From assembly GCA_002317305.1 (NCBI GenBank), contig DCIZ01000074.1:2972-9819 (forward strand): 6,848 nucleotides of DNA. Direction: 5' to 3'. The notes under the pieces were generated by a model. That model was not told the DNA's origin, ran no database searches, and saw only the letters and a list, made by a program, of their open reading frames with translations. Position numbers and translations under genes: made by a program. Shown piece after piece: positions 5,880 through 6,848 of the stretch; within the stretch, counting starts at the first letter, position 1; each line of letters begins with the position of its first letter. The stretch is from Campylobacter sp. UBA1713. GTDB lineage: Bacteria > Campylobacterota > Campylobacteria > Campylobacterales > Campylobacteraceae.

Positions 5880-6524
5880 ATGTCAAACGAAATACAACAA
5901 ACACAAAAACAAAAAAGCTTTTTTAGCAGGCTTCCATTTACCGCCAAACTCACGCTGACAGCGTTTGTCGCTTTTCTGCTGGTGATGCTAGGTGCTTTGC
6001 TGCCCACTCGCCTCGCACACAAAGAGACGCCGCTTTCGTTTGGTTTCCAAGATGTCGGACAGCTAGTAACTCAGGAGTGGTATGGGCGAATTTTAGAGGA
6101 CAGCTACAAAGACCGCAAAATTTTCAACACACTTAGCGTGCCTTTTACAAAAAGTCGGCTCATTTTTAGCATAGATGTCGAGGTGCTTGCGGGCGTGAAT
6201 TTTGAGGAGATTAGCTACGACTACAAAAACGAAAAAGAAAACGGCGAAGTGCTGACCATAACGCTTCCGCACGCACAAATTTACAAGGCATATGAGGTGG
6301 CAAACTCGTTTAAGTCGCACCTAGATTCAGAAAGCTGGTTTACAAACATAAATTCCGCCGAACAGCAAAAGCTAAAAGACGCCATAGTCGAGCAGGGAAA
6401 AGCACAGGCGTTGAAGTCTGGGATTTTGCGAAAAGCGGAGAAAAACGCAGAAATTCTCATAAAAAACATGGTTTATGGCAATGAAATGGCGAAAAATCTT
6501 AAAATTTTATTTATCTACAAATAG
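5880..6524 (+). CDS. DUF4230 domain membrane-anchored protein, function unknown
   Basis: This 214-residue protein has a short polar N-terminus (MSNEIQQTQKQKS), one hydrophobic segment (about 23-42) ending before PTRLAHKE, and a soluble remainder. Lys/Arg on the N-terminal side suggests N-in topology with the C-terminal domain in the periplasm. That domain fits DUF4230: a beta-rich part SRLIFSIDVEVLAGVNFEEI (92-111), then GEVLTITLPHAQI (122-134), then a helical Ala/Lys-rich end with AxxxGxLRKAEKNAEILIKN (177-196). Proteins of this family are widespread in bacteria and have no settled biochemical role. The ATG is supported by position and reading frame more than by its weak Shine-Dalgarno. Downstream, the stop codon overlaps the Shine-Dalgarno of a 30-codon gene, so the two probably work together. 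Confidence 0.8.
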   Translation: MSNEIQQTQKQKSFFSRLPFTAKLTLTAFVAFLLVMLGALLPTRLAHKETPLSFGFQDVGQLVTQEWYGRILEDSYKDRKIFNTLSVPFTKSRLIFSIDVEVLAGVNFEEISYDYKNEKENGEVLTITLPHAQIYKAYEVANSFKSHLDSESWFTNINSAEQQKLKDAIVEQGKAQALKSGILRKAEKNAEILIKNMVYGNEMAKNLKILFIYK

Positions 6525-6532
6525 GAGTTAGC

Positions 6533-6625
6533 ATGCGTGGCATAGGAAATTTACTTTTTAGGCTTTTGGTTGTGGCTGGCGTGGCGGTTGGTCTTTTTTA
6601 TCTTTTTCTTTTTTTAACGAGATAA
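6533..6625 (+). CDS. 30-residue single-span membrane microprotein
   Basis: The gene is ATG at 6533, 30 codons, TAA at 6623-6625. Its strong Shine-Dalgarno AGGAG (6523-6527) overlaps the DUF4230 stop codon (TAG, 6522-6524) and lies 5 nt before the ATG, a better site than the one of the larger gene. The peptide starts MRGIGNLLFRLLVVAGVAVG and continues with a Leu/Phe-rich run to a C-terminal Thr-Arg. Residues 11-28 are uninterrupted hydrophobic or small, enough for one membrane span, with Arg at 2, 10 and 30. I do not recognise a family. The most likely role is as a small partner or stabiliser of the DUF4230 membrane protein; that is inference from the operon. A chance ORF is possible, but the ribosome site argues against it. 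Confidence 0.65.
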   Translation: MRGIGNLLFRLLVVAGVAVGLFYLFLFLTR

Positions 6626-6629
6626 CGAT

Positions 6630-6780
6630 AAAATTCACGGAAAGCGAATTTTCATAAATTCTGTTTTCTGTGTTCCGCATTATGTTTTCTGCATTTTGCT
6701 TTCTACTACCGCCGTCATTCTAAAGTAGCCGTAAGCTGTCCAAAGAGTCCAAAGAGTGATGGCGTGGTTTGTAGATTCTT
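6630..6780 (+). repeat. Dispersed intergenic repeat, copy 3 (module B then module A)
   Basis: Module B (AAATTCAC at 6631-6638, then GCGAATTTTCATAAATTCTGTT and TTCCGCATT/TTTTCTGCATT words to about 6703) precedes module A, the reverse of the order in copies 1 and 2. Module A starts CCGCCGTCATTCT (6709-6721) and closes as a 12-bp hairpin with AGAGTGATGGCG (6753-6764), using two G-U pairs. GTAGATTCTT (6771-6780) matches the TAGAATCTT end of copies 1 and 2. A small 9-bp tandem (GTCCAAAGA twice, from 6738) lies in the loop. It occupies most of the last 223 bp, where no gene is seen. Confidence 0.7.
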
Positions 6781-6824
6781 GACATTTATGAGTTTTTGGA
6801 GTTGTTCTAAATTTAACCAAAACA

Positions 6825-6847
6825 TAAAGGGCACCTCTAAAAAACCA
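6825..6847 (+). repeat. 23-bp exact repeat, right copy
   Basis: This is identical over 23 bp and in the same orientation as 4597-4619. It lies at the very end of the window, so what follows it cannot be seen. The next base differs from the left copy (T here, C at 4620). Confidence 0.7.
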
Positions 6848-6848
6848 T

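Noticed and set aside
5762..6022. Minus-strand 86-codon frame across the DUF4230 promoter and start
   Set aside because: It overlaps a good plus-strand promoter and gene start, and its Phe-rich end comes from AT-rich intergenic sequence.
4597..6847. A complete composite transposon between the two 23-bp repeats
   Set aside because: The repeats are direct, no inverted partner or transposase is present inside, and no target-site duplication is visible. Only a repeat relationship can be claimed.

Overview
The window looks like a chromosomal piece of a Campylobacter or a close epsilonproteobacterial relative. The reasons are the very frequent AAATTT strings inside genes (Lys-Phe codon pairs), T-rich promoters with extended -10 boxes and no clear -35, short A/G Shine-Dalgarno sites, and a WaaC-type heptosyltransferase of the Campylobacter kind. 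The genes look too G/C-rich for C. jejuni, so one of the oral/gut species (rectus, showae, gracilis, curvus, concisus group) is more likely. This placement is inference from the sequence alone.

Layout. Positions 1-209 are intergenic and hold a dispersed repeat. On the minus strand, reading leftwards from 3494, come a DEDDy 3'-5' exonuclease (2703-3494), a ComF-type phosphoribosyltransferase (2080-2706, 4-nt GTGA overlap), a 197-bp gap with a second repeat copy, a GT25 glycosyltransferase (1112-1882) and a Caps_synth-type glycosyltransferase (210-1115, 4-nt ATGA overlap). On the plus strand, divergent from the exonuclease, come waaC (3592-4593), a polyphosphate kinase 2 (4736-5596), a DUF4230 membrane-anchored protein (5880-6524) and a 30-residue membrane microprotein (6533-6625). 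Positions 6626-6848 hold further repeat material.

Function. Three genes (waaC and the two glycosyltransferases) point to lipooligosaccharide or surface glycan assembly. The exonuclease/ComF pair suggests DNA handling, perhaps of transformed DNA. PPK2 belongs to polyphosphate/nucleotide energy metabolism. The DUF4230 protein and its microprotein are of unknown function and appear to form a small operon.

The most interesting non-coding structure is a family of modular intergenic repeats, four copies in 6.8 kb. Two direct copies with a 34-bp identical core flank the glycosyltransferase pair. A separate 23-bp exact direct repeat flanks the ppk2-DUF4230-microprotein block. A perfect 16-bp palindrome abuts the extended -10 of the DUF4230 gene. 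Apart from these, no transposase, CRISPR array, tRNA or rRNA is visible.
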